This document shows, in pieces, positions 26,137-35,044 of a DNA stretch of 64,000 nt. A program made the position numbers and the translations under genes. Where the stretch lies: NCBI GenBank assembly GCA_024742285.1, contig JANSYR010000005.1:274318-338317 (forward strand), in the 5' to 3' direction. Positions within the stretch are counted from its first letter, which is position 1, and every line of letters starts with the position of its first letter. Source of the DNA: a bacterium. Its GTDB lineage: Bacteria > Myxococcota_A > UBA9160 > UBA4427. A model generated the notes under the pieces. The model searched no databases, was not told the DNA's origin, and saw only the letters and a program-made list of their open reading frames with translations.

Positions 26137-27060
26137 TTGCCCACCATCCTCGTCATCGAAGACTCCGATGGCCAGCGTGCCGAGGTCCGAGCCGCGCTGG
26201 AGGCCAGCGGTCTGTTCGAGCGCGTGCTCGAGGCGAACGACGGAATCCAGGGGCTGAAGCGGCTGCTCTCGGGCGAGCCGGATCTGGTTCTGTGCGATCT
26301 CGAGATGCCGGGACTCGACGGCGAGAAGTTGCTGCGGATGGCCGGGGGGGCAGGGCGCGCGGTCCCATTCCTGGTCCTGACCGCGAACACCGATCCCGAG
26401 CGGCGCGCGCGCCTGCTCGAGCGCGGTGCCTCCGACGCGATCACGAAGCCGTATCACACGGCCGACCTGATCGCGCGGGTCGGGCTCCACCTGAAGCTCG
26501 TCCGCGCCCAGCGGGAGCTCGTCGAGAAGAACGAGGCGCTGTCGCGGCTCTCGCGCACCGACGCGCTCACCGGGTTGCCGAATCGTCGCGAGCTCGACGA
26601 GGTGCTCGAGCGCGAGTTCCGCCGATCGACCCGATACGAGACGCCCTTCGCCGTCGCGATCGCCGACATCGATCGCTTCAAGGCCGTGAACGACGAACAC
26701 GGTCATGCGGTCGGGGACGCGGTGCTGATCGAGGTGGCGCGGTCGATGCGGAGGGTCGTGCGCGAGACCGACTGCGGCGGGCGATTCGGCGGCGAGGAAT
26801 TCCTCGCGATCCTCGGCAACAACGACGTCGCGGGGGCGCGGATCTTCGCCGAACGGTGGCGCGGACAGGTCGAGGCGCTTCAGGTCGAGCTGCCTGCGGG
26901 AGGGACCGTCGGCGCGACCCTCAGCATCGGGATCGCCGCCTGGACCCCCGAGCGGAGCTCCGCCGCCGAGATCCTCGAGCGGGCGGACTCGGCGCTCTAT
27001 CTCGCGAAGGAGACGGGGCGCAACCGGGTCTGCCTCGAGGCGGACGACGGCCGGAACTGA
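26137..27060 (+). CDS. Response regulator with GGDEF domain (diguanylate cyclase)
   Basis: A 307-residue cytoplasmic signalling protein. The receiver domain (1-125) has VIEDSDG, phosphoacceptor D54 (LCDLEMP), T82 and K104 (TKP). A short coiled-coil linker leads to a GGDEF domain (135-300) with the active-site GGEEF at 218-222 and an inhibitory RxxD site (RETD, 209-212). It should make cyclic di-GMP from GTP when phosphorylated and be feedback-inhibited. TTG 26137 is the likely start: GGGAG is 5 bases upstream and the receiver begins immediately. An in-frame GTG lies at 26101. No kinase is adjacent. Confidence 0.93.
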   Translation: MPTILVIEDSDGQRAEVRAALEASGLFERVLEANDGIQGLKRLLSGEPDLVLCDLEMPGLDGEKLLRMAGGAGRAVPFLVLTANTDPERRARLLERGASDAITKPYHTADLIARVGLHLKLVRAQRELVEKNEALSRLSRTDALTGLPNRRELDEVLEREFRRSTRYETPFAVAIADIDRFKAVNDEHGHAVGDAVLIEVARSMRRVVRETDCGGRFGGEEFLAILGNNDVAGARIFAERWRGQVEALQVELPAGGTVGATLSIGIAAWTPERSSAAEILERADSALYLAKETGRNRVCLEADDGRN

Positions 27061-27075
27061 TCGGCCTTCGTTCGC

Positions 27076-28320
27076 CTATTCGGCGCCGGCTTCCTCGACG
27101 GCCGCATCGTCCGCGTCCGCTGCGGCCCCTTCACTCGCGTCCGCTGCGGCCCCTTCACTCGCGTCCCGAGGCGCGTCTCCGGGCCTCTCGTCGAGGTCCG
27201 CGAGCTCGCGCCTCAGCTCCTCGACGAGATCCTTGTCCGGCTGGAAATCGACGCCGGGCACGTCGAGCGCCCGCCGGAAGAGAACGCGCGCCGCTTCCGC
27301 ATTGCCGAGCGCACGCTCGCTCCGTCCCGTCTCGGCGAGGACCGTTCGGGCCGCGTGCTCCGGGAGCTTCTCGTCCTGCGCGAGTCGGGCGCGTACCCCG
27401 TCGAGGATCGCGCGTGCCCGCGTCTCGTCGCCGCGCTCGGCGAGGATCGCGGCGAGCGTCGACTCGCCGACCGCGAGACTCGAGGGCGGAGCGCCGATGT
27501 CGTCGAAGAGCTGGTAGGCCACCGTGGCCGCCTCCTCCGCGGCGGCGAGGTCGCCCTGCGCACGCGCGATCCGCGCCCGGTAGACCTGCAGCGAGGCGAT
27601 CTGCGCCTTGTCGCTCGGCTGGACGGTGGTGGCGTCGGCAAGCGCGATCTCGATCGCCCGTCGCGCGAGGTCGTCGTCGCCTTCGCTGGTGGCCAACTGG
27701 GAGACTTCGTACGCCAGCTCGAGTCGTTGCGCGCTGGCCGCGTCCTGCTCGGCCGAGGTCAGCGCCACGCGGAACAGGGGCAGCTGCGATTCCTCGAGGC
27801 CTGCCTCGCGCGCCGCCGCCGTGCGGGTGCGCGCGTAGTACTTCGCGAGCTCCACCGTCGCGGGCCCACCGATCTCGGGCTCGGCTTCGGCTTCCTCGAA
27901 GAGGAGCTCCGCGAGGGCCTCGGCTTCCTCGGGACGCTGCAGGGCGACGAAGTCGAGGGCGAGTCGCGCGCGCATCCCGTGCACCGCGCGCCGGCTCGCG
28001 CTGGAAGGCGGGCGTCCCTCGAGCTGGAGCGCGGCCTGGGCGAGGCGCTGCCGCGATGCATCGAAATCGCCTTCCTGTCGGGCCAGGCGCGCCTCGCGAG
28101 AGAGGGCGTACCAGGTCCGGAGCGCGCCCGCGTCCGACGTTTCGAGCGAAGCGTATTCGACGGCCTCCGCTCCCGAACCCAGCTCGTAGAGGATCGGCGC
28201 GGCCGGCGCGCCGGTCTCCGAGGCGGCTGCCGCGGCCTCGTCTCCCGGGTAGTTGAGCGCGGCGCAGCCGATCGCGGTCGGGACGAGGCCAAGGAGGGGA
28301 AGGAGTCGCCAGGCCGACAT
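27076..28320 (-). CDS. TPR-like lipoprotein with repetitive acidic tail
   Basis: A 414-residue lipoprotein. The signal WRLLPLLGLVPTAIGC gives a lipobox AIGC with acceptor Cys at about residue 19. The body is helical and Ala/Glu/Arg-rich with several TPR-like pairs (for example LARRAIEIALADATTV, ALGNAEAARVLFRRAL). The C-terminus (GDAPRDASEGAAADASEGAA) contains a tandem DASEGAAA repeat and is strongly acidic. It probably lies in the periplasm as a scaffold. Its ATG follows the Rieske stop by one base, so translation is likely coupled. The function is unknown. Confidence 0.72.
   Translation of the reverse strand: MSAWRLLPLLGLVPTAIGCAALNYPGDEAAAAASETGAPAAPILYELGSGAEAVEYASLETSDAGALRTWYALSREARLARQEGDFDASRQRLAQAALQLEGRPPSSASRRAVHGMRARLALDFVALQRPEEAEALAELLFEEAEAEPEIGGPATVELAKYYARTRTAAAREAGLEESQLPLFRVALTSAEQDAASAQRLELAYEVSQLATSEGDDDLARRAIEIALADATTVQPSDKAQIASLQVYRARIARAQGDLAAAEEAATVAYQLFDDIGAPPSSLAVGESTLAAILAERGDETRARAILDGVRARLAQDEKLPEHAARTVLAETGRSERALGNAEAARVLFRRALDVPGVDFQPDKDLVEELRRELADLDERPGDAPRDASEGAAADASEGAAADADDAAVEEAGAE
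27114..27161 (-). repeat. 24-bp perfect tandem repeat inside the lipoprotein gene
   Basis: Two identical 24-base copies (27114-27137 and 27138-27161) lie head to tail and encode DASEGAAA twice. The unit is a multiple of three, so copy-number change would alter tail length without a frameshift. Confidence 0.9.
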
Positions 28321-28321
28321 G

Positions 28322-28654
28322 TCAGAACCTCACGTAGAGCTCGCCGTCGCGAAGCTCGATGGGATGGGTCGCGAGCGGCTTGCTCGCAGGGCCGCCCGTT
28401 GGACAGCCGTCGCGGACGTCGAACCGTGCGCCGTGCAGCGTGCAGACGATCTCCATTCCGTCGAGGGGCTCGTTGGTGAGCGGCCACGCCGCATGGGTGC
28501 ATCGGTTCGACACCGCGAAATATTCGTCGTCGACACGCAACACGAGGATCTCCTGGTCCCCGACCCGGACCGCACGCTTCTCGCCTGGCCCGAGCGGAGC
28601 GCCAGACGCTTCCTGCGCCCCCTCCGAAGCGATCTCGATCCTCTGCCAGGACAT
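28322..28654 (-). CDS. Rieske [2Fe-2S] ferredoxin-like protein
   Basis: A 110-residue soluble Rieske ferredoxin. The cluster ligands are C52 and H54 (NRCTHAAW) and C71 and H74 (IVCTLHGARF), with family spacing; the FDVRDG strand follows. Such proteins feed electrons to oxygenases or act as small redox carriers. No partner oxygenase is adjacent. GGAGG lies 4 bases upstream of the ATG at 28654. A one-base gap separates its stop from the downstream lipoprotein start, so the two form an operon of unknown purpose. Confidence 0.9.
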   Translation of the reverse strand: MSWQRIEIASEGAQEASGAPLGPGEKRAVRVGDQEILVLRVDDEYFAVSNRCTHAAWPLTNEPLDGMEIVCTLHGARFDVRDGCPTGGPASKPLATHPIELRDGELYVRF

Positions 28655-28801
28655 GGAACCTCCGGTCCCCGCGCGGCGCCCCACGCGGGAGGGCCTCGCC
28701 TGGGATCGAACGTCGGCGGGCGTTCGGACGCTAGCGCGACTTCGGGTCGGAGGCCGTCGTCCGGCGGCTATCTTCCAGCCGTGGTTGAGCACGGAGGGCA
28801 C

Positions 28802-29416
28802 ATGCAGTCGAGTCGATCGAACCGTCGGATCCCGCATCGGCGGCTGCGGATCCGTGGCCTGTTGGCCGTGGGCCTCATCGCCAGCGCCCTGGTCGGATGC
28901 CAGACCTTCGACGTGCGTTCCGACTGGGACGAGACCGTCCGCTTCGACGCGATGAAGCGCTTCTACTTCGAGGAGCCGCCCCTCGTCGAGGGGGCCAATC
29001 CCTTCGCCGACAACTCGATCCTGCGAAAACGCGTGCGCAGCTCGATCGTCGCCGTGCTCGAGGAGCGGGGCTTCGGCGCGGTCGACAGCCGCGACCGGGC
29101 GGATTTCGTGGTGACCTATGTCGTGATGCTCGAAGACGAGCTTCGCGTCGACGGCGTCACCATGGGCACCGGCGTCGGCGGATGGCGACGGCCCTACGGC
29201 TACGGCGCGGTCGGGACGACCACGTCGCGGATCGACGCCAATCAGGAGGCGACCCTGATCATCGACTTCCAGGTGCCCGAGAGCGGGGAGCTCGCCTGGC
29301 GGGGCTGGGGCAGTCGCATGCTCTCGACCCGCGACCGCAATCGAAGCGACGAGCGCCTCGAGGCGGGTGTGCGCGCGATCCTGCAGCGCTTCCCGCCAGG
29401 CGGGGGCGACGACTAG
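28802..29416 (+). CDS. DUF4136-like lipoprotein
   Basis: A 204-residue lipoprotein with a basic N-terminus (RIPHRRLRIRG), hydrophobic core LLAVGLIASALVGC and acceptor Cys in the VGC lipobox. The mature part has DUF4136-like features: VRSDWDETVRFDAMKRFYF, a VLEERGFGAVDSRDRADFVV block and a late ATLIIDFQVPESGELAWRGW strand. The function is unknown; family members are envelope lipoproteins. GGAGGG precedes the ATG. The stop overlaps that of the convergent histidine kinase by three bases. Confidence 0.8.
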   Translation: MQSSRSNRRIPHRRLRIRGLLAVGLIASALVGCQTFDVRSDWDETVRFDAMKRFYFEEPPLVEGANPFADNSILRKRVRSSIVAVLEERGFGAVDSRDRADFVVTYVVMLEDELRVDGVTMGTGVGGWRRPYGYGAVGTTTSRIDANQEATLIIDFQVPESGELAWRGWGSRMLSTRDRNRSDERLEAGVRAILQRFPPGGGDD

Positions 29417-31611
29417 CGGCGCGCAGGCGGCCCCGGCTTCTCGGTCGGGAGCACGACGTGGAAGCGCGCGCCGGCGAAGGGCTCGTCCGGATCCCGGGGA
29501 TTCGTGTCGAGCCACATCGAGCCGCCGTGATCGACGACGATTCCGTGCGCGACCGAGAGCCCCAGGCCGGTCCCCCCTTCGCGTAGACGCGTCGTGTAGA
29601 AGGGGTCGAAGACGGAGCTCGCGTTCGCGGGCTCGACCCCCGGGCCGTCGTCCGCGATCACGACTTCGATCTGCTCGTCGTCCGCGGCACGGGAGGAGAC
29701 CGAGACCCGGGCCCCCCTCGGCTGCGCCTCGACCGCGTTCCGGATCAGGTTCACGAAGACCTGCTCGAGCTCGATCGGGTTCATTCGCGTCCTCCGGTCG
29801 CTCGCCTCGGCGTCGAGGTGGAGCTCGACGGTGGCTTCCCGCTCTCTCGCATAGTGGGCGGTGACGTCCACCGCGGTCCGCAGCACGCTCGTCAGATCGC
29901 TCGGCCACTTTTCGGTCGGCTCGGCACGCGAGAACTGGAGCACGCTTCGAACGATCTTCCCGCACCGGATGGCCTGGCTGCGGATGTCCTCGAGGGCATC
30001 GCTTCGGATCTGGTCGCCATCGGGTTCGCCCTCCGTGAGGATCGCGAAGTCGGCACTCGTGAGGATCGAGCCGATGGGGTTGTTGATCTGATGTGCGATA
30101 CCGGCGGCGAGGGTGCCGACCGTCGCCATCCGATCCTGCTCGCGAAGCCGGAGCTGACTCGCCTCGAGCTCGAGGGTCCGCTCCTCGATCGCCGCGGCGA
30201 GGCGCTCGTTCTCGGCCTCGCGGCGCTCGGCCTCCTGCTTCTCGAGGGTGATGTCCGCAAAGGCGATCTGGCGCGCCGGTCGTCCGCGCCAGCTCGCCGG
30301 TGCCCAGCGGAGGCGCACCCAGAGTTCGTCGCCCGGGGCGAACCCGAAGCGCGCCTCGGCCATCCCGGGACCCGTCGCCGCGTAGACGTCGAGGACCCGC
30401 TCGCGATCGTCCGCGTGCACCCGACGAATCCCAGCGGCGCTGTCGAGGCCCATCATCGTCTCCCGCGTCGAGCGGAAGAGCTTCGCCAGCGCCTCGTTCG
30501 CGTAGACGATTCGACCGTCGCATTCCACGGCGATGCCCTGGATCGAGTGATCGATGAGTGCCTGGTAGTTCGCCTCGGCGCGTACGAGCTCGGTCACGTC
30601 GCGCATCCGGATGACCATGCCTCGGACGGCGGGGTTGGCGAGCTGGTTCGCGAGGACGAGATCGAGCACGCGGCCCTCGGATTCCGGGGCCCGGCCGAGA
30701 TTCGGGCGGGTCCGCACCTGGAGCTCGGCCACACTGTCCGGAACGGCGACGGCGCGCTGAAACACGTGAAAATTGGAGACGAAGTCGTCGTGCGCGGTGA
30801 AGTCGCGAAGGCGGCGGCCGATCGACTCGCCGGGGGAGACGCCGAGGAGGCGCTCCGCCGCCTTGCTCGCGAACTCCACCACGGCGAACGGGTCGACGAC
30901 GAGGACGCCCTCCGAGGCGTGTTCGAGCAGGCTGGCGTTGCGCTCCTCACGGGCGATCAGCTCCGCCTGCGCGCGGTCGGCGACTTCGATGGCGGTGCGG
31001 TTCCAGAACGTCTCGAAGACCTGGGAGAGCAGGCCGATCCCGAGCACGCAGATCAACGCGATCACGTAGCGATCGAACGCGGACGACCCCGCGTAGTCCG
31101 CCGAGGGGGGTGCGCCGGCCGCGATCAGCCAGAGGCCGAAACCGCCGACGACGAGACCGCCCGCGGTCCATGCGAGGGCGCCGCGCGAGCCCCCGACGAG
31201 CAGGCCCAGGATGGGGAGCGCAGGGAGGAAGGGCAGGATCCCGACCGCCTGGCCGCCACTCATCCACAAGGAGAAGCTCGAACCGATCGCCACCGTGGCG
31301 CAGACGATCTGCCCGAGATGGCGGACGCCGCTCGTCTGGCGAGCGGCGAAGGGCAGAGCCAGGACCGCGAGGGAGATCGCCGCCGCGGCCCACGCGATCG
31401 TCGGCGGCCAGAGCGCGAACTGGATCGGCATGAAGGCGAGGGCGCCGACGCTCGTGGCCAGGGCCAGGAGCAGGCCCATCCGGACGTTGGCGAGCTCGGC
31501 GGCCGGAGCGTTTCGGAGCTCCGGAGACAGGAAATAGTCGTCGATCGCGCCTGCGATCCGATCGAATCGCCCTTGGCGCAGGCGGCCGGTGTCCGTCCGG
31601 GGGACGCTCAT
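29413..31611 (-). CDS. Membrane histidine kinase with two PAS domains
   Basis: A 732-residue inner-membrane sensor kinase. The N-terminal third has six or so hydrophobic segments (about residues 45-200), for example LPFLPALPILGLLVGG. Two PAS domains follow (about 225-350, ASEGVLVVDPFAVVEF, and 350-470, SIQGIAVECDGRIVYANEAL). A coiled coil leads to HisKA with phospho-His H507 (AAGIAHQINNP; the usual Glu is Gln). The HATPase has NLIRNAVEA, DDGPGV and GTGLGLSV. No response regulator is adjacent, so the partner is elsewhere. Its ATG overlaps the stop of the membrane protein upstream (ATGA). Confidence 0.93.
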   Translation of the reverse strand: MSVPRTDTGRLRQGRFDRIAGAIDDYFLSPELRNAPAAELANVRMGLLLALATSVGALAFMPIQFALWPPTIAWAAAAISLAVLALPFAARQTSGVRHLGQIVCATVAIGSSFSLWMSGGQAVGILPFLPALPILGLLVGGSRGALAWTAGGLVVGGFGLWLIAAGAPPSADYAGSSAFDRYVIALICVLGIGLLSQVFETFWNRTAIEVADRAQAELIAREERNASLLEHASEGVLVVDPFAVVEFASKAAERLLGVSPGESIGRRLRDFTAHDDFVSNFHVFQRAVAVPDSVAELQVRTRPNLGRAPESEGRVLDLVLANQLANPAVRGMVIRMRDVTELVRAEANYQALIDHSIQGIAVECDGRIVYANEALAKLFRSTRETMMGLDSAAGIRRVHADDRERVLDVYAATGPGMAEARFGFAPGDELWVRLRWAPASWRGRPARQIAFADITLEKQEAERREAENERLAAAIEERTLELEASQLRLREQDRMATVGTLAAGIAHQINNPIGSILTSADFAILTEGEPDGDQIRSDALEDIRSQAIRCGKIVRSVLQFSRAEPTEKWPSDLTSVLRTAVDVTAHYAREREATVELHLDAEASDRRTRMNPIELEQVFVNLIRNAVEAQPRGARVSVSSRAADDEQIEVVIADDGPGVEPANASSVFDPFYTTRLREGGTGLGLSVAHGIVVDHGGSMWLDTNPRDPDEPFAGARFHVVLPTEKPGPPARR

Positions 31612-32207
31612 CCCGCCCCCGTGCCGAGTCTGCGGTCCTCGTCATCCGCGTTGCGCCTCGAGGCTTCGAGGGCTTCGAGCCGCTCCCCGATCCGCCGAAG
31701 CCGTCTGGCGAGGCCGGTCAGGATGCGAAGGAGGAGCGCGAGCACGAGGACGAGGCCGGCGATCGTCGCGGTCGCGATGCGCAGCAGGAGGGCGACGAGG
31801 CCATCGACGGAGGGTCGGACGTGGGTGCTGAGCCAGCCGGTCTCGCCGGCCTTCGCTTCGAGGGCGGTCGCCTCTTCCGCGGGCGCTTCCACGTCTCGAT
31901 CGAAGCCGATTCGCTCGAGGAGTCCGTCGATCAGCCGGCCAGGAAGAGCGGCCAGGTCCGCGGCCCGCTCGTCGGCCTCGGCGAGGGTCCGGGGGAGGGG
32001 GCTCCACTCGACGATGCGCGCTCCGGCCTCGTCGAAGACGGTCGGGAAGGCGATCGCGGCGATCAGCAGCGCGAGGGCCACGGCGAAGACGACATCGGAG
32101 GCCAGCGCTTCGAACGACCAGATCCGAAAGAGCACCGCGTAGGTGAGGGCGAACAGCGCCAGCGCGATCAGCGCAAACTCCTGCCACACCGACAAGTGAG
32201 ACGACAT
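31608..32207 (-). CDS. Membrane protein of unknown function
   Basis: A 199-residue membrane protein I do not recognise. Two hydrophobic segments near the N-terminus (LSVWQEFALIALALFALTYA and VVFAVALALLIAAIAFP) are followed by an acidic middle (LAEADERAADLAALPG). Another hydrophobic run near the C-terminus (ATATIAGLVLVLALLLRILT) leads to a basic/acidic cytoplasmic tail. ATG 32207 is used; the earlier in-frame start adds residues without membrane or signal features. Four bases overlap the histidine kinase start, so it may belong to the same sensing unit. Confidence 0.6.
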   Translation of the reverse strand: MSSHLSVWQEFALIALALFALTYAVLFRIWSFEALASDVVFAVALALLIAAIAFPTVFDEAGARIVEWSPLPRTLAEADERAADLAALPGRLIDGLLERIGFDRDVEAPAEEATALEAKAGETGWLSTHVRPSVDGLVALLLRIATATIAGLVLVLALLLRILTGLARRLRRIGERLEALEASRRNADDEDRRLGTGAG

Positions 32208-32328
32208 TCCAAGGGCTCCCGGGGACGATCGTCGAACGGCCCGTGTAGCATGATGCCACGCCAACCCCTTAGACGTCATTGGGGCGAATCCCTGGGTGTG
32301 CGAAGCGTCACCCGGTCGAAGGAAACGA

Positions 32329-33105
32329 ATGGGACCCGAAGCGATCGAGGCGCGCGCGGCCGAACTCTACGGCGAGGTCGACTGGCGGCAGGCCGACGGA
32401 CTCCTGCACGTCGCGGCGATCCACGGAGCGACGAATCGAATCCTGGCGATCGGCCCGCATTCTCCGCCGAGCCCCACCGATCGCTTCGTGCTCGGGCTCG
32501 CGCGGGCACGCGCCGACGTCCTGATCACGACGGGTGGCATCCTCCGCGCCGAGCCCGAACTCGTGCATCGCTACTCGGAGCACACGGACGAGGACACCGC
32601 GATCGCCGCCTGGCGACGGCAGGCCGTCGGTCGGGACGAGGCCCCGCGGCTCCTGGTGCTCTCGGCGACGGGGCGCTTTCCGAAGAACCATCCCGCGCTC
32701 GCTTCCGGACGCGGCTGGATCTGGACGAGCGCCGCCGGTGCGCGGGAGATCGGGCGTGCGCCGGCGGGGTTCCGCATCGTGACCGCCGAGCCGGACCGCG
32801 CCTCCTCGACACACGCGGTGGCCTGGCTGCGCGAGCAGCTCGCTCCCGAGGCGACGTCGCCGACGGTGCTCCTCGAGGCGGGACCGTCGACGTCGCGCGC
32901 GTTCTACGCGTCTTCGGCGTCGCCCCGGGTCGACGAGCTTCTCCTCTCGCGCTTCGAGGGAAGACTTCCCGCCGAGGCGGAGGGGCCGCCCTTCGTCCCG
33001 CCGGAGGTGAGGGAGGCCCTCTTCGGCGCGGCGCGCTCCAGCTGCGACGTCGACGAGGCGGGCGGTCGCTGGATCTTCGAGCGTTTCCTGCGCCCGGGGC
33101 CGTGA
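32329..33105 (+). CDS. RibD C-terminal / dihydrofolate-reductase-like protein
   Basis: A 258-residue protein resembling the RibD_C reductase domain, which reduces a pyrimidine sugar in riboflavin synthesis. Visible family blocks are RADVLITTGGILRAEP, RLLVLSATGRFPKNHP, TVLLEAGPSTSRAFY and VDELLLSRFEG. No deaminase domain is fused and no other riboflavin gene lies nearby. The usual TGR/TLDG wording is altered, so it may act on another substrate. AAGGAAA precedes ATG 32329 by 4 bases; an upstream in-frame start at 32296 has no SD. Confidence 0.72.
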   Translation: MGPEAIEARAAELYGEVDWRQADGLLHVAAIHGATNRILAIGPHSPPSPTDRFVLGLARARADVLITTGGILRAEPELVHRYSEHTDEDTAIAAWRRQAVGRDEAPRLLVLSATGRFPKNHPALASGRGWIWTSAAGAREIGRAPAGFRIVTAEPDRASSTHAVAWLREQLAPEATSPTVLLEAGPSTSRAFYASSASPRVDELLLSRFEGRLPAEAEGPPFVPPEVREALFGAARSSCDVDEAGGRWIFERFLRPGP

Positions 33106-33115
33106 GGGCGGGGGC

Positions 33116-33775
33116 TCAGCGCGCGGGACGCAGCATCGACCAGACGCGCGGGCCGCCCGGGACCTGGAGCTCCTCGACGACCTCGAAGCCATGCTTCCGG
33201 TAGAAGGGCACGTTCGCCTCCTTGGACGACTCGAGGTAGGCGGGCAGGCCCTCGCGATCGGCGCGCGCGAGGACGGGCTCGATCAGCGCGGAGCCGATGC
33301 CCTTGCCCTGGTGCGGCGGGTCCGTGCCGAGCGCAGCCAGGTAGTAGTGGGGCTCGCGGATCCGGTGGGCCCCGGTGAACTCGCCGAGGCGTGTGGCGCG
33401 ACGCGCGCCGACGCCAGCGACGCCGAGGAACCGGAGCGCGATCCGGAGGCTCTGGCCGAACGCGAGCCGGGCGTCGGTGGGACGCTGCCAGATGGCGGCG
33501 CCTTCGACCGAGTCCGTCGTCAGGACGTGGGCGCTGTCCGCCATCGCGTCGACGGCCAGGCCCGAGAAGCGCGCCCACTTGCGCGCGCGGTTCCGCGGGT
33601 TCGGGAACAGATGGGAGGCGACGGGATCGTCGTGGAAGGCGCGACCGAGCACGTCCAGCACGCTGCGGCGTTCGTCCGGTCGTGGTGGACGGACGGCGGG
33701 GCGGACCGGGCCGAAGTCGAAGGACTCCTGGATCTCGGTCACGTCCGTGGTCGTCTTCTCGAGGGCTCGGGTCAC
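33116..33775 (-). CDS. GNAT family N-acetyltransferase
   Basis: A 219-residue acyl-CoA-dependent acetyltransferase. The acetyl-CoA loop is QGKGIGSALIEP, preceded by the beta strand LAALGTDPPH. A later segment YLESSKEANVPFYRKHGFEV is typical of GNAT C-termini. The N-terminal half (RRSVLDVLGRAF, then DDPVASHLFPNPRNR) resembles other putative small-molecule acetyltransferases. The substrate is unknown. The GTG at 33775 overlaps the stop of the RNA methyltransferase gene (GTGA), showing coupling. An upstream ATG at 33841 would lie deep in that gene. Confidence 0.85.
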   Translation of the reverse strand: MTRALEKTTTDVTEIQESFDFGPVRPAVRPPRPDERRSVLDVLGRAFHDDPVASHLFPNPRNRARKWARFSGLAVDAMADSAHVLTTDSVEGAAIWQRPTDARLAFGQSLRIALRFLGVAGVGARRATRLGEFTGAHRIREPHYYLAALGTDPPHQGKGIGSALIEPVLARADREGLPAYLESSKEANVPFYRKHGFEVVEELQVPGGPRVWSMLRPAR

Positions 33776-34956
33776 GCGGGTTGCTCGGGCTCGTCGGCGT
33801 TGGCCGCCGCGCTGGAGTGTTCCCCATTCCGGTCGAGCCATACAAGGGTCTCGACGTGGGACGTGAAGGGGAAGAAGTCGAAGATCTCGGCCCCGGCGAG
33901 CCGCATGCCGCCCTCGTCGATCAGCATCGGAAGCTCCTCGAGGAGGCGGGGGAGACCGCAGGCGAGGTAGACGAGACGCTTCGGCGGGTTCGCCACGAGG
34001 GCGGAGAGGAGCGCCGGGTCGAGGCCCTTGCGCGGAGGATCGACGATCACGACTTCGGCGTCAGCGAGGCCTTCGATCCGATCCCCTGCTGCGCCCTCGA
34101 GACGTTCGGCGCGTGCCCGCTCCGGCTCGGGCCGTGCGGCGAGGCCGAGCTCGAGTCCGGCGAGGCCGGACGGGCTCCGCTCGTTGAATCGGACCGGGCC
34201 CCGCTCGAGCAGCCCGAGCCCGATCGCGCCGACGCCGCAATACGCCTCGAAGACCGTCGCGCCGTCTGGAACGAGCGCATGGATCCGTTCGACGGCGCGA
34301 TCGAAGAGCGGGAGGTGGTTCTGCCCGAAGGCCGTGGGCGGGAAGAATACGTCGACACCGCCGATCCGTTCGCGCACGACCGGTTCGCCCGCGAGGTGGA
34401 TCGTGTCCCGCCCGAAGATGACGTTGGTGCGGTCCGCCTGGGCGTTGAAGAAGAGCCCCTGGAGCGAGGGGCCCATCGCTTCCGCGAAGGCCTCCGGGAG
34501 CGGTCCGAGGACGTCCGGCGTCGTTCCGTTGCCGACGAGGACGACCTGGACCCGCTCCGTCGCGCGTTCGACGACGAACTGCGCATAACGCAGCGCGCCG
34601 CGATGGGGCGTGTCGGCATAGGGGGCGATCCCGGTCGCCCGAATCGCCTGCTTCAGGTGCGCGGCGGCGGCGTTGATCGCGGGGTGGTGGACGGCGCAGC
34701 GGGGCGTATCGACGATCCGGTGGGAGTCGGCCTGGAAGAGCCCGATCTTGGGACTGCGCGCGCGACCCCGGACCGCCAGCCGGGCGCGGTGTCGGTGGCC
34801 CACGCCGCTCGTGGTGTGGACGGGCGGGGCGGGGAGTCCGTGGCGCTCGCACAGGCGGGCGACGGCAGCGACCGCGTCGGGCGCCGGGCCCGGCTCGCCG
34901 AAGCGTGCGCAGCCCGGGCAGGGCGGGCGGTGGGAGCAGGCGTCGAGGGGCGGCAC
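33772..34956 (-). CDS. TrmA/RlmD-type uracil-C5 RNA methyltransferase
   Basis: A 394-residue SAM-dependent RNA methyltransferase. An N-terminal Fe-S site is suggested by C7, C13 and C16 with C87 in DTPRCAVHHP. The SAM fold has VFEAYCGVGAIGLGL and VIVDPPRKGLD. The nucleophile Cys is in VYLACGLPRLLEEL, where family members read SCNPxTLxRD; the Cys is kept but its neighbours differ. It should methylate a uracil C5 in 23S rRNA or tRNA; which site is unclear. The GNAT gene overlaps its 3' end. It is divergent from YgiQ across 88 bases. Confidence 0.87.
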   Translation of the reverse strand: MPPLDACSHRPPCPGCARFGEPGPAPDAVAAVARLCERHGLPAPPVHTTSGVGHRHRARLAVRGRARSPKIGLFQADSHRIVDTPRCAVHHPAINAAAAHLKQAIRATGIAPYADTPHRGALRYAQFVVERATERVQVVLVGNGTTPDVLGPLPEAFAEAMGPSLQGLFFNAQADRTNVIFGRDTIHLAGEPVVRERIGGVDVFFPPTAFGQNHLPLFDRAVERIHALVPDGATVFEAYCGVGAIGLGLLERGPVRFNERSPSGLAGLELGLAARPEPERARAERLEGAAGDRIEGLADAEVVIVDPPRKGLDPALLSALVANPPKRLVYLACGLPRLLEELPMLIDEGGMRLAGAEIFDFFPFTSHVETLVWLDRNGEHSSAAANADEPEQPA

Positions 34957-35044
34957 GCGCGAACGGTAGCGCCGACGCTCGCTCGCGTGGGTGCCGGAGG
35001 CCCGCGCTCCCCGTCGCCGAGGGTCGCGCTGCTACTGTGCGGCG

